DNA of 64,000 nt from CATOSP01 sp965204715 (GCA_965204715.1 OZ242009.1:2480001-2544000), one strand, 5' to 3'; positions 33,069-41,093 are shown, numbered from the stretch's first letter. Made by a program: numbers and translations. Notes: generated by a model not told the origin, from the sequence alone.

Positions 33069-33797
33069 ATGGCTGAGCGGGTTTGGGACCGGTTTCTTAC
33101 CGGGCAGGACAAGGCTCATCTGGCAATGACCGCTGGCCGCCGCGTGGGGTTTGGCGAGAGACCCGCGCTGTTGCTGATTGATCTGTACCGCTGGGTCTAC
33201 GGCGACGAGCCGCAACCCCTGCTGGAGGCGATCAAGGACTGGCCGGGCAGTTGCGGCCTGGCTGCCTGGGACGCGGTTCCCCACATCCAGGCGCTTTTGC
33301 AGGCGGCCAGGGATGCTGCCATTCCCGTGGTACACGCTACGGGGTTGGACGGAGCCGGGATCGAGGGCTGGTCGAGAAGAAGGGGCGGCCTCTATGCTGG
33401 CGGCGATTTTCCTGAGATGGAGGAACGCCGGAAACGTCAGTACGACATCATCGATGAGGTTGTGCCGGTAGATGGGGAGGCCGTCCTGCGAAAGTCGTCT
33501 CCCAGCGCCTTCTGGGGTACGCCGCTTACCGGGCACCTGAACTACCTTGGCGTGGACACCATCATCACCTGCGGGGAGAGCACCAGCGGCTGTGTCCGGG
33601 CCAGCGTGGTTGATGGCTGCACCAATCGATACCGTATGATCGTTGTCGAGGAATGCGTGTTCGACCGGCACGAGGCTACCCACGCCATCAACCTGTTTGA
33701 CATGGACCAGAAGTACGCTGACGTGCTGCCCCTGGCCGAAGTGCTGGAGTGGATTGCCGAATGGAAGGCTCTGGGTAACGGCGTGAGCGCCGGGTAG
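33069..33797 (+). CDS. Isochorismatase-family cysteine hydrolase (N-carbamoylsarcosine amidase-like)
   Basis: The family uses an Asp-Lys-Cys triad, visible as Asp38 (ALLLIDLYRWVYGD), Lys142 (VLRKSSPSAFWGT) and Cys175 (CGESTSGCVRASVVDG). The GESTSGCVRA block is typical of N-carbamoylsarcosine amidase relatives, which release sarcosine, CO2 and ammonia. At 242 residues it is the usual size. ATG 33069 is preceded by AGGAGGAGAG. It is divergent from the reductase-like operon across a 185-bp spacer. If the substrate assignment is right it could feed that operon with sarcosine; this is inference from context. Confidence 0.85.
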   Translation: MAERVWDRFLTGQDKAHLAMTAGRRVGFGERPALLLIDLYRWVYGDEPQPLLEAIKDWPGSCGLAAWDAVPHIQALLQAARDAAIPVVHATGLDGAGIEGWSRRRGGLYAGGDFPEMEERRKRQYDIIDEVVPVDGEAVLRKSSPSAFWGTPLTGHLNYLGVDTIITCGESTSGCVRASVVDGCTNRYRMIVVEECVFDRHEATHAINLFDMDQKYADVLPLAEVLEWIAEWKALGNGVSAG

Positions 33798-33844
33798 CGC
33801 CAGTGCAGCCGCCCTCGGGCAGGCGTCTTTTGCGCCGCCGTTGT

Positions 33845-34960
33845 TCAGGCGAAGTGGGGCATTACCCTGGTTCCGAACAACTCCAACTGGCGCATCATCA
33901 CGTCGTGTTCGTAGAGGCCGGTGTTCAGCCAGAGGAACAGCTCCTCAAAGTTCAAGGCGTCGTGAAGCTCCTTGATCTGACGGGTGACCTGGTCGGGGTT
34001 GCCCTGAAGCACCAGGCCGGGCGGGAACCCGAATGCGCTGAACCAGGTGGCGAATACCCAGTCGAATAGCTCTCTCAACTCCCGGGCCTGCTCCTCTGTC
34101 TCCCCGATGCACAGGGTCGCGCCCATAGCGATGCCCTGACCCGGTTTCAGGTCCCTGCCCGCAGTGCGCGCTTCATCCAGGTATGCCTGGAAGAGTCCCT
34201 GGCAAAACTCCACGTTGTCGGACAGGACCACCGGGCAGCCGCCCTCCCGCGCCCAGAAGCGGGCGGTGGTCGCGCTGTAGGTGAAGGGTGCGTAGACGTC
34301 GGGGTGAGGTTTCTGGAAGGGTTTGGGGACAATGCCGATTTCCCGCAGCGTTCCGTCGGGTTCTGCCCCGGTTCCCCACTGGTGGGTGGGCGGCATGTCC
34401 CAGATGGTGTCCGGCGGCGGGATTTTCCAGAATTGCCCGTCGTAGGAGAAGGTATCGGAAGTCCAGGCCAGCTTGATGATGCGCCATGCCTCTTCAAAGG
34501 CTGCGCGGTTGCGGGCGTCCTGGTCCGACTTGTCCGACGAGGTTGCGCCTAGCCCCAGCGGTTGGCCCAGGGTGTTGACCCAACGGGTCTGGTAGCCGCG
34601 GGCGAAACCGGCGTAGGCACGGCCCCGGGTAATCTGGTCCAGCATGGCCAGGTCTTCAGCCACGCGCAACGGGTGATGGGTCGGGAGCACCAGCGCGAGC
34701 TGCCCCACCTTGATCCGCTCGGTGTGGGCCGCCACGTGGGCGTCCAGCAGCAGGGGGTTGGTGGAAAGCTCGAAGCCCTCGATATGGAAGTGGTGCTCGG
34801 TGAAACCGACGCCATAATATCCCAATTCCTCGGCGAAGCTGGCCTGCTCGACTATCTCATGGAGCATCCGCTGGTAGAGATCATCTCGGGCGCCCGCCAT
34901 TCCCTGTTCCAGTTCGGAGCGGCGGCCTATGGTCGGCAGCATGAAGGCATGAAACTTCAT
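33845..34960 (-). CDS. LLM-class flavin-dependent monooxygenase
   Basis: The 371-residue luciferase-like protein begins KFHAFMLPTIGRRSELEQ and has GVGFTEHHFHIEGFELSTNP, RIKVGQLALVLPTHHPLRVAEDLAMLDQITRGRAYAGFARG, and a C-terminal GNPDQVTRQIKEL block. The start codon overlaps the stop of the upstream CoA-transferase gene by one base (TGATG), so the two are translationally coupled. The pairing of a CoA-transferase with a flavin monooxygenase suggests that a CoA-activated acid or amine is oxidised, which is inference. Confidence 0.9.
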   Translation of the reverse strand: MKFHAFMLPTIGRRSELEQGMAGARDDLYQRMLHEIVEQASFAEELGYYGVGFTEHHFHIEGFELSTNPLLLDAHVAAHTERIKVGQLALVLPTHHPLRVAEDLAMLDQITRGRAYAGFARGYQTRWVNTLGQPLGLGATSSDKSDQDARNRAAFEEAWRIIKLAWTSDTFSYDGQFWKIPPPDTIWDMPPTHQWGTGAEPDGTLREIGIVPKPFQKPHPDVYAPFTYSATTARFWAREGGCPVVLSDNVEFCQGLFQAYLDEARTAGRDLKPGQGIAMGATLCIGETEEQARELRELFDWVFATWFSAFGFPPGLVLQGNPDQVTRQIKELHDALNFEELFLWLNTGLYEHDVMMRQLELFGTRVMPHFA

Positions 34961-36207
34961 CAGATAACACCCTGCTCCTTTAGCTGGGCGATTTCGTCCT
35001 CCGAGAGACCCAGCAGGCGCTGGAACACCAGGTTGTTGTCGTGGCCCAGGGGCACGGAGCCGCGCCATACCTGTCCCGGTGTGTCAGAGAACTTGGGGAA
35101 TACGCCTGTGCCCTTGACTGTTTTGCCGAGTCCGACGTCCTCCCATTCGATGTGGACGTTGCGGGCCTTGTAGTGGGGGTCTTCGGCCATGTCGCGTGGG
35201 GTCATAATGATGGAGCAACCCACCTGGGCGGCATTGAGTGTTTCCACCACTTCCTGCACCGTGCGCTCCTCGACCCACCCGCGCATGATGGCATCGAACT
35301 CGTACCATTCGGGTGTGTCGGGGGTGTGGGAGGCGCTCTGCCACTTCTCATCCGCAGGGTCGAGTCCCAACACCTCGCAGATCCTGTTGAATGGTCCCCC
35401 CAAGGCGGCGATGTTGACCCAGCCATCGGCAGCTTGATAGGTGTCGTAGGGTTGGATGATGCCGCCTGCGTTGCCGGAGCGCTCGCGGTTCAGGCCCAGT
35501 TCATAGTAGGCAACCATTGTGCCGGCCAGGATTCGGTGGATCGCCTCGTACTGGGCCAGGTCAATGACCTGCCCCTTCCCGGTGCGCTGGGTATTGATGT
35601 AGCCGGCCAGGGTGGACCATAGACAGTAGAGGGCGGTGATGTAGTCGCCGGTCCACGGCGCGGCCCTGACGGGGGGATCGGGTTCGGGAAAGCCGGTCAG
35701 GTTCATCAACCCTCCGAACCCCTGTCCGATGAAGTCGTAGGAAGCCCGGCCCAGGTAATCGGGGTGGCCGTCCTGTCCGTAGCCGGAGACGTGGGTTATG
35801 ACCAGGCGGGGGTTGGCCTCAAGGACCGTGGCGTCGTCCAGGCCCCACCCGGCGTAGGTGCCGGGAATGGAGCTTTCCATCCAGATGTCGGCCTGGCGCA
35901 GCAGGTCGAGGAACATGTCCCTGGCCTGGGTGGTGGAGAGGTCAAGGGTTATATGGAAGGTGTTGCGCCGGTCCTGGACCCAACCGGCGGCAACGGCGCG
36001 TCCGTTGTTTCCCTGGATGGGAAACTCTATGTTTCTCCAGACGGCGTCCCCGACGCCTGGGCGTTCCACCTGGACCACCTCTGCTCCCATTTCGGCGGCC
36101 AACTCCGCGGCGAATGGCTGGGCGATGATGGTGCCGCTGGAGATTATGCGGATCCCCTGGAGCGGACCAAACTGGTGCGGCAGCAATGAATCGTTGCCGG
36201 TCGCCAT
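34960..36207 (-). CDS. Family III CoA-transferase, close to L-carnitine CoA-transferase CaiB
   Basis: The ~415-residue protein resembles CaiB more than generic family members: FGPLQGIRIISSGTIIAQPFA, AEMGAEVVQVERPGVGD, WVQDRRNTFHITLDL, NPRLVITHVSGYGQDG, the catalytic Asp in WTGDYITALYCLWS, QRTGKGQVIDLAQYEAIHRIL, and FPKFSDTPGQVWRGSVPLG. CaiB moves CoA onto carnitine or gamma-butyrobetaine. GGGAGG lies 10 nt upstream of ATG 36207. It is coupled to the LLM gene and lies 3.1 kb from the reductase-like operon. Quaternary-amine specificity is inference from similarity recalled, not from a search. Confidence 0.88.
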   Translation of the reverse strand: MATGNDSLLPHQFGPLQGIRIISSGTIIAQPFAAELAAEMGAEVVQVERPGVGDAVWRNIEFPIQGNNGRAVAAGWVQDRRNTFHITLDLSTTQARDMFLDLLRQADIWMESSIPGTYAGWGLDDATVLEANPRLVITHVSGYGQDGHPDYLGRASYDFIGQGFGGLMNLTGFPEPDPPVRAAPWTGDYITALYCLWSTLAGYINTQRTGKGQVIDLAQYEAIHRILAGTMVAYYELGLNRERSGNAGGIIQPYDTYQAADGWVNIAALGGPFNRICEVLGLDPADEKWQSASHTPDTPEWYEFDAIMRGWVEERTVQEVVETLNAAQVGCSIIMTPRDMAEDPHYKARNVHIEWEDVGLGKTVKGTGVFPKFSDTPGQVWRGSVPLGHDNNLVFQRLLGLSEDEIAQLKEQGVI

Positions 36208-36240
36208 GGCTTTCTTCCTCCCGGCCCGTATTTGGCCCGT

Positions 36241-36249
36241 ATTATACCA
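36241..36249 (-). promoter_or_regulatory. Extended -10 promoter for the CoA-transferase/monooxygenase pair
   Basis: On the minus strand TGGTATAAT (36249-36241) gives a consensus -10 with a TGn extension, 34 bp before the start codon. No good -35 is present, as is usual for extended -10 promoters. Confidence 0.5.
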
Positions 36250-36316
36250 GTGGCCAGCAGGCATCGGGATTGCGCGGGTACGGGGACTGTGGTCGGTGTG
36301 GTTAAACCCAATTGGT

Positions 36317-37834
36317 TCAGCAGAATTTGTGCGTCACAAATATGGCGTGTTTGATCCCGTTATAGCTCCCGAATGCGACTCCCAGGCCAGTCAGCCCGTA
36401 GCGAGAGTCAAGAATATTCTGGCGGTGCCCAGGGCTGGATATCCAATCAACGACGAAACGACGCGCCATCGTTTCCTGAGTTTCCCATTGGTAGGTGATC
36501 CCGGCAGAAGTCCGTAGCGAGCTCGTATATCCGTATAGCACGTGGATATTCTCGGCTATTCCAATGCTCAGCGGGTTGTGACAGTTGTATCCGACTCTCC
36601 GGGCGCGTGCGGTCGGGTCTTCGCCCCTCAGATTGATATGCGAGTAGTGGTTGTTCCGTGCCATATCTTGACTGTGATTCCTGGCTATCTCGCTCAATCG
36701 CGCATCCACTCGCAATGCTGATCTGCCATTGGAGACGCGATAGCCGTTGATTAACTGGAGGATATTGGTCTCCAGATAATTCCGGTTGAAACGTTCAGGA
36801 GTACGGGTCACTGGCTTCTGAGTAGGTGTATAGCGAGGAGCAACTGTCGGTCTGGGTCGTGCAGCCAGTCGCGGCGTCTTCGTCGGCGCCACTGTAATCC
36901 CGGCCTTGGTGATAGTCGGGTTGGGGCGGGCATTAACCATTCCGGTCTCGCGTTGCGGAATGGCATGGATGGTCAGGTTTGCATTCACCCATTCGATGCC
37001 AGGGTTCGGCAAATGGTCCCGGTCTATTACCACCGCACCTATGTAATCCCCGTTTCTTGCCTGTACGAAACCCTGTGAATCTTCCTTGATAACACCATTC
37101 TGGTCGCTGACCACCAGCCGCACCTGTTTCCGGGTGTCTACTCCAATCGTCCCAGGAATCCGCAGGTATAGTGTGTAACCGGTCCCAACAAAACTGACGT
37201 TGTCTATGTCAACGGACAGGGGAACGGGCGTTGGCGTAACCATCGGTGCAGTGGGAGACGGTGTGGGAACGGGCTCCGGCGTTGCAGCAAGCCCAAGGGT
37301 CGGCGTAACCATCGGTGCAGTGGGAGACGGTGTGGGAGCGGGCTCTGGAATTGCAACAGGTCCAGGGGGCGGCGTATCTGCGGGCCCGGGCGAAAGGTAG
37401 GGCGTATACGTTGGTTGCGGAGTCGGTTCAGGGGTGGCCGTTGGAGTTGGAATGGCCGTGTATGTGGGATACGGAGTTGGCTGTATGGTCGCCGTGGGCG
37501 CAACTGGCAGGGATGGCCCAGCACTGGCATGCGACGCTGTTGGCGCATTTTCGCTGGTGGGTATATGCCTGTCTATGTGTACGTCCAGACCACAGGCCAT
37601 GATGGCTATTGATAGAGCAACTGCGGTGAACGCTATGCCGATTGCGAAACGTCTCACTCCCGTACTATTCCGCTGTGACTCCGAAATTTTGGGACCAGCA
37701 GGTTGAGAGCGGAGACTCTCAATCTCGGGAGGCCCCGTTCTTGGCCTCCCGGACTTCCGGTGCAATTCGCACTTTACGCATGTGCAGGCTGGAGGATGGA
37801 AACTACGCGCGAAGCCGTGGTCGATATTCGGCAT
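36317..37834 (-). CDS. Membrane-anchored CAP/SCP (YkwD-like) protein with Pro/Thr-rich linker and N-terminal Cys box
   Basis: From the ATG at 37834 (GGAGGAGG upstream) the ~505-residue protein has a cytosolic Cys box (PACTCVKCELHRKSGRPRTG), one membrane helix (RRFAIGIAFTAVALSIAIMA), a Pro/Thr-rich linker of about 100 residues, a beta-rich middle domain (VDIDNVSFVGTGYTLYLRIP), a second Pro-rich linker, and a C-terminal CAP domain: ILQLINGYRVSNGRSALRVD, SQDMARNNHYSHINLRGEDP, SIGIAENIH and WISSPGHRQNILDSRYGLTG. CAP domains are extracytoplasmic; several bind lipids or act as peptidases. The linker contains a 69-bp tandem duplication. Its Cys box is shared with the next small ORF. Confidence 0.85.
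   Translation of the reverse strand: MPNIDHGFARSFHPPACTCVKCELHRKSGRPRTGPPEIESLRSQPAGPKISESQRNSTGVRRFAIGIAFTAVALSIAIMACGLDVHIDRHIPTSENAPTASHASAGPSLPVAPTATIQPTPYPTYTAIPTPTATPEPTPQPTYTPYLSPGPADTPPPGPVAIPEPAPTPSPTAPMVTPTLGLAATPEPVPTPSPTAPMVTPTPVPLSVDIDNVSFVGTGYTLYLRIPGTIGVDTRKQVRLVVSDQNGVIKEDSQGFVQARNGDYIGAVVIDRDHLPNPGIEWVNANLTIHAIPQRETGMVNARPNPTITKAGITVAPTKTPRLAARPRPTVAPRYTPTQKPVTRTPERFNRNYLETNILQLINGYRVSNGRSALRVDARLSEIARNHSQDMARNNHYSHINLRGEDPTARARRVGYNCHNPLSIGIAENIHVLYGYTSSLRTSAGITYQWETQETMARRFVVDWISSPGHRQNILDSRYGLTGLGVAFGSYNGIKHAIFVTHKFC
37233..37370. repeat. 69-bp tandem duplication in the Pro/Thr linker of the CAP protein
   Basis: Two consecutive 69-bp units begin at 37233 and 37302; the first 36 bp of each are identical, the rest diverged. 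They encode two 23-residue PTPSPTAPMVTPT-type units in the surface linker. Confidence 0.8.
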
Positions 37835-37969
37835 TGCAGACCTCCTCCGACAGACCAATCCGCCAACGTTTCCCCTCGGACGATCACGTCAGCGTTTGCC
37901 GCGGTCGTAGAGCCATCCATTGGACGTCTGGACGTTGGAACCAGGTTATCCCAAACTATTCCCCTATCG

Positions 37970-38161
37970 TCACCGCTTCCACCATCGCAGAAATCCACGC
38001 TTGCCGCGCTTGCCACGTTTACCGCGGGGAATACTCTCAATGTCGGGAGGCCCCGTTCTTGGCCTCCCGGAGTTCCGGCGCAATACGCAGTTTTTGCATG
38101 AGCAGGTTAGAGGATGCCCACTTCGGCGCTCGTATTCCCGACGTTCTCTTTCTTCCATGCG
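37970..38161 (-). CDS. Small Cys-box protein, paralogous to the CAP protein N-terminus
   Basis: The 63-residue product starts MEERERREYERR, has HPLTCSCKNCVLRRNSGRPR and TGPPDIES, and ends in GKRGKRGKRGFLRWWKR. The Cys box and the SGRPRTGPP-IES stretch are almost the same as in the CAP protein 136 bp downstream, and the DNA is an 80-bp imperfect direct repeat (about 37721-37800 and 38038-38117). There is no membrane helix or CAP domain, so it is either a stand-alone zinc-binding peptide or a remnant of a duplicated gene. AAGGA lies about 10 nt upstream of ATG 38161. Confidence 0.5.
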   Translation of the reverse strand, partial: RMEERERREYERRSGHPLTCSCKNCVLRRNSGRPRTGPPDIESIPRGKRGKRGKRGFLRWWKR

Positions 38162-38213
38162 AAGCCCGTCCTTGTATGCCACTTCGGCTGATATGAATGG
38201 CGCAATCTGCGCT

Positions 38214-39542
38214 CTAGTCTACGAAGATTGCGTAATTGGTCAGTGGGACTTCTACGCCGCAGTTTCGGCCCCAGATAACGATGATGTACACTCCCGGCCC
38301 CAAATCTCTGATTACGGCCCTGAGGTTCGCCTTGATCCGAATTCTCCCCCGCTTTTCGGACCATTTGTTGGCCACGGTCCTAGGTACTGCCTTGAGCCTG
38401 GTCTCCAGCGGTGGGACTGTCTGCCGTTTCCATATATATGCGTTCATGTCCCTGGGTGCCTGCGGGCTGACCGAGTAGGGGTCCACGCCGCTCCCCCAAG
38501 AGTAGCCCGATGGCTCCAGCGCATATGGCGGGTAACTGGTGCCAGACGGGGCGGGCTTCAGGACGAACACAACCGGTTCGTCCCCAGCGCCAGCGTAATA
38601 GGTGGCATCAATCTGCCCCAGTGTGAGAGCATGGGGTGGCTGGTGATACCACACCTGCAAGCCGGATAGGGTGAATCCGCTCTTGACGCGGCCCTCGATA
38701 TTCAGGTCTCCCTTCCCGGATATGCTGGGTAACTTAATAAAGTCCAGGTAGTCGTACTCGAATTGTTGCACCACCGAGCAGGTATACTTGTTGCACGCGA
38801 TCCCCAGATTTACTTTCGTATGCCACCTGTCGAGGATGTTTTCTCGGTGGCTAGGGCTGTTCATCAGGGCCTGGTGGGATTCCTGAAGGGACGATTTCCA
38901 GTTCTTCGGCGTGTGGCGCGGCCCCCAGTCCTTGCCCCTGATGCCTCTTACGCCGCAGACATTTTCTCTTACCCGGTCCGTGCCACCAGCCAGGGTGTAC
39001 CGCATCGTCGGGGTCAGGCCGTCCAGGCCCCAGTGTCCCGAGAAGCCGTGTTCCAGCATTGCCTCGGCGTGTTTCTGGGCTGCTTCGTTGTCGCCAAGGG
39101 TCACGGCGGTACGTCCGGCAGATAGCCTACTGTGGTTGACCAGATCAAGGAGATAGGCTTTCCACTCCGCCAGTTGATTCCCAGGCGTGGGATCTTGCGC
39201 TTGCATCGAGGTGCGGGTCTTCTTTTGCCTTGCTGGAGGAGGAGGAAGAGGCGAAGGCGGTTTCGGCCTGAGCAATTCCGTCGCAGCCCCGCTCCGGTAG
39301 GCGGCGTCCAGCGCGTCAGCGAATTCGCCCGCTTCCGTGTGCTGCTCCCGGTGCCGGATATAGGTGTCTCTCCATGCGGTGGTGTAGCCGCAGTCATCAC
39401 ATTTGAAAGGTGCCGGAATGACTGGGCGGCGACCAGGAAGACTCTCCCGGCTCGCAAGGTCCAAGTCCCGGTTTTTCCGCTCAACCCGGCAAAAATCGCA
39501 GGTGACGCTTGGTGGCCTGCCATGTCTGCATACATCCGCCAT
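38214..39542 (-). CDS. CAP-domain protein with N-terminal zinc-finger-like motifs, no export signal
   Basis: The 442-residue protein starts with Cys pairs (CRHGRPPSVTCDFC) and a C2H2-like finger (CDDCGYTTAWRDTYIRHREQH), then a Pro-rich linker, a CAP domain (LLDLVNHSRLSAGRTAVTLGD, QKHAEAMLEHGFSGHWGLDG, NSPSHRENILDRWHTKVNLGI) and a C-terminal beta-rich region ending CGVEVPLTNYAIFVD. The usual CAP His residues are present (HAEAM, SGHWG, SPSHRENIL). Unlike most bacterial CAP proteins it has neither signal peptide nor membrane helix. The combination of a nucleic-acid-type finger with a CAP domain is unusual. It is in line with two related genes on the minus strand. Confidence 0.78.
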   Translation of the reverse strand: MADVCRHGRPPSVTCDFCRVERKNRDLDLASRESLPGRRPVIPAPFKCDDCGYTTAWRDTYIRHREQHTEAGEFADALDAAYRSGAATELLRPKPPSPLPPPPARQKKTRTSMQAQDPTPGNQLAEWKAYLLDLVNHSRLSAGRTAVTLGDNEAAQKHAEAMLEHGFSGHWGLDGLTPTMRYTLAGGTDRVRENVCGVRGIRGKDWGPRHTPKNWKSSLQESHQALMNSPSHRENILDRWHTKVNLGIACNKYTCSVVQQFEYDYLDFIKLPSISGKGDLNIEGRVKSGFTLSGLQVWYHQPPHALTLGQIDATYYAGAGDEPVVFVLKPAPSGTSYPPYALEPSGYSWGSGVDPYSVSPQAPRDMNAYIWKRQTVPPLETRLKAVPRTVANKWSEKRGRIRIKANLRAVIRDLGPGVYIIVIWGRNCGVEVPLTNYAIFVD

Positions 39543-39781
39543 AGCGCGATGTCCTCCTATATTCCACTACGGACCGTTGACGATGCTCTATGCACAGGAA
39601 CAACGCAGAATAGGAAGCTCACGCTTCCTTCGCAAGAAACAGGGATTGGAGTGGCCAGCAGGAGTGGATGAGCCAACGCGGTTGCCGGAGAATGGGGAGC
39701 TAAGGCACTCGCTTGCAGTAAACCATCGCCATATCTTCCCATTTGACGCCCCCTTGCGGCACTCCTGATAGCGGCAACTTT
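39543..39781. other. Intergenic stretch without recognised gene
   Basis: This is the first third of a 669-bp gap. I find no conserved frame, promoter or RNA gene; the rest of the gap holds the three elements listed next. Confidence 0.5.
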
Positions 39782-39881
39782 GCTACAGGTTTCCGTCCAC
39801 CAGAGAACTCAAGGGGGCACGCAATGTGCCCTATAGGAGATTCACCAGCTCTCTTTTATCGGTGGATTGGAAACCTGTAGC
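39782..39881. repeat. 100-nt long inverted-repeat / structured element
   Basis: GCTACAGGTTTCC plus TCCACC at 39782-39801 is mirrored by GGTGGATT plus GGAAACCTGTAGC at 39861-39881, giving a 13-bp perfect outer stem, a small bulge and a further 6-bp stem. Inside is a second hairpin GGGCAC-GCAAT-GTGCCC. It could be a MITE, or a structured RNA on either strand. I could not match it to a riboswitch class. Confidence 0.55.
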
Positions 39882-39917
39882 GTCACCAACTATACGGCTG
39901 TACTGAGGTGCTTGGCA

Positions 39918-39960
39918 AGGGTGAAAAGAAAGAGGATGGAAGTGATTCACTTCCATCCTC
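39918..39960 (-). terminator. Strong hairpin terminator, minus strand
   Basis: GAGGATGGAAGTG (39932-39944) and CACTTCCATCCTC (39948-39960) form a perfect 13-bp stem with a 3-nt loop. On the minus strand it is followed by the T-rich tract TTTCTTTTCACC. The transcript it would end begins to its right (39961-40200), where only a doubtful short frame exists, so a small non-coding transcript is possible. Confidence 0.65.
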
Positions 39961-40049
39961 AGCAGTATCCAGTTCATCCAATCAGTAATGGAACCTATAT
40001 AGGCTCTCCCCGTTCCATTCTCTGACTGGTTCGGCTATGATGACCCTAT

Positions 40050-40130
40050 CGGACTTTTGAACACCTTTTGCGGCTTTTGGACACTTTCCCGGACTTTTGA
40101 ACCAATTTGCGGCCTTTTGCACGAAAAGGC
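40050..40130. repeat. Alternating ~20-bp direct repeats (A-B-A-B) upstream of an LLM gene
   Basis: Units begin at 40050, 40071, 40090 and 40110. The A units share CGGACTTTTGAAC exactly; the B units are CGGCTTTTGGACA and CGGCCTTTTGCAC. All share a CGGNCTTTTG-like core at one-helix-turn multiples. They end 82 bp before the LLM start codon, a position suitable for operator or iteron-like binding sites. Confidence 0.6.
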
Positions 40131-40211
40131 CACTTTGCGGGAAAGCCGGGCTGTGGTACGTTTTGGCCGTGATAAGACTCAAAGCAGAACGCCGTTTAAG
40201 GGAGCATTGAG

Positions 40212-41093
40212 ATGCAGATTGGAGTGACCGTTCCCATAGTCGAATTTGCCTCTGACCTTGCCGCGGTGCGGGACTACGTGCAGGCCGCGGAGGACCTTGG
40301 ATACAGCCACATCCGCATCCTGGACCACGTTCTGGGGGCAGACCCGCAACATCACCCGGAGGTGCCGCGGTTCCCGTATACCCATGAGAGCTACATCCAT
40401 GAGCCGTTTACCCTGATGGCGTACCTGGCGGCGATAACCAAGAAAATCGAGCTGGTGACGGGTATCCTGATTTTGCCCCAGCGACAGACCGCATTGGTGG
40501 CCAAGCAGGCTGCCGAGGTGGACGTTCTGAGCGATGGCCGGCTGCGCATGGGGATTGGCGTTGGCTGGAACCCCGTGGAGTACGAGGCCCTGGGGGAGGA
40601 CTTCCACACTCGGGGGCGAAAGTGCGAAGAGCAGATGACTTTGCTGCGGGAGCTTTGGACCAAGGAGGTCATCAGCTTCGATGGAAAGTTCCACAAGATA
40701 ACCCACGCCGGCATCAAGCCGCTGCCGGTGCAGCGTCCCATACCCATTTGGATGGGCGCCGGTGGGTCGGCAAGCCCCATTCCCACCGACCGGGTGCTGC
40801 GCCGTGTCGGGCGGATGGCCGACGGCTGGCTTCCGATGTTTGCCCCCGACGATGTGGGCCGCGGCGCTATCGAGAAAGTACGCGGGTATGCCGAGGCTGC
40901 AGGGCGTGACCCTTCGGAAATCGGGCTGGAGGGCAGGATTACCGCCACGGGCCAGGGGCCGGAAGACTGGATCACCGAGGTGAAGACCTGGAGCGAGTTG
41001 GGCGCAACCCACATGTCGGTGGGCACCGGCGGTTCCGGCGCTCCCGACCAGCACATCGACGCCATCCGCCGGGTGAAAGAGGCTACGGAGTAA
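40212..41093 (+). CDS. LLM-class F420-dependent-type oxidoreductase
   Basis: The 293-residue protein is of the shorter luciferase-like type common among F420-dependent enzymes: MQIGVTVPIVEFASDLAAVR, DYVQAAEDLGYSHIRILDHVLG, KKIELVTGILILPQRQTALVAKQAAEVDVLSDGRLRMGIGVGW, FHTRGRKCEEQMTLLRELW and VQRPIPIWMGAGG. These are hallmarks of the TIGR03619-like group. GGGAGCATTGAG precedes the ATG. An unusual set of ~20-bp repeats lies upstream. It is followed, 115 bp later, by a jelly-roll-like gene. Confidence 0.9.
   Translation: MQIGVTVPIVEFASDLAAVRDYVQAAEDLGYSHIRILDHVLGADPQHHPEVPRFPYTHESYIHEPFTLMAYLAAITKKIELVTGILILPQRQTALVAKQAAEVDVLSDGRLRMGIGVGWNPVEYEALGEDFHTRGRKCEEQMTLLRELWTKEVISFDGKFHKITHAGIKPLPVQRPIPIWMGAGGSASPIPTDRVLRRVGRMADGWLPMFAPDDVGRGAIEKVRGYAEAAGRDPSEIGLEGRITATGQGPEDWITEVKTWSELGATHMSVGTGGSGAPDQHIDAIRRVKEATE

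Noticed and set aside
36317..37834. Phage or toxin tail protein for the Pro/Thr-rich CAP protein
   Set aside because: The C-terminal motifs are those of the CAP/SCP family and no phage genes surround it.
40050..40130. CRISPR array
   Set aside because: The repeats are directly adjacent without unique spacers, only four units long and variable, and no cas genes are nearby.
39982..40182. 66-codon minus-strand frame across the ~20-bp repeats
   Set aside because: It starts at TTG without a Shine-Dalgarno and its sequence is made by the repeats. I treat the DNA repeats and terminator as the real features, though a small RNA remains possible.
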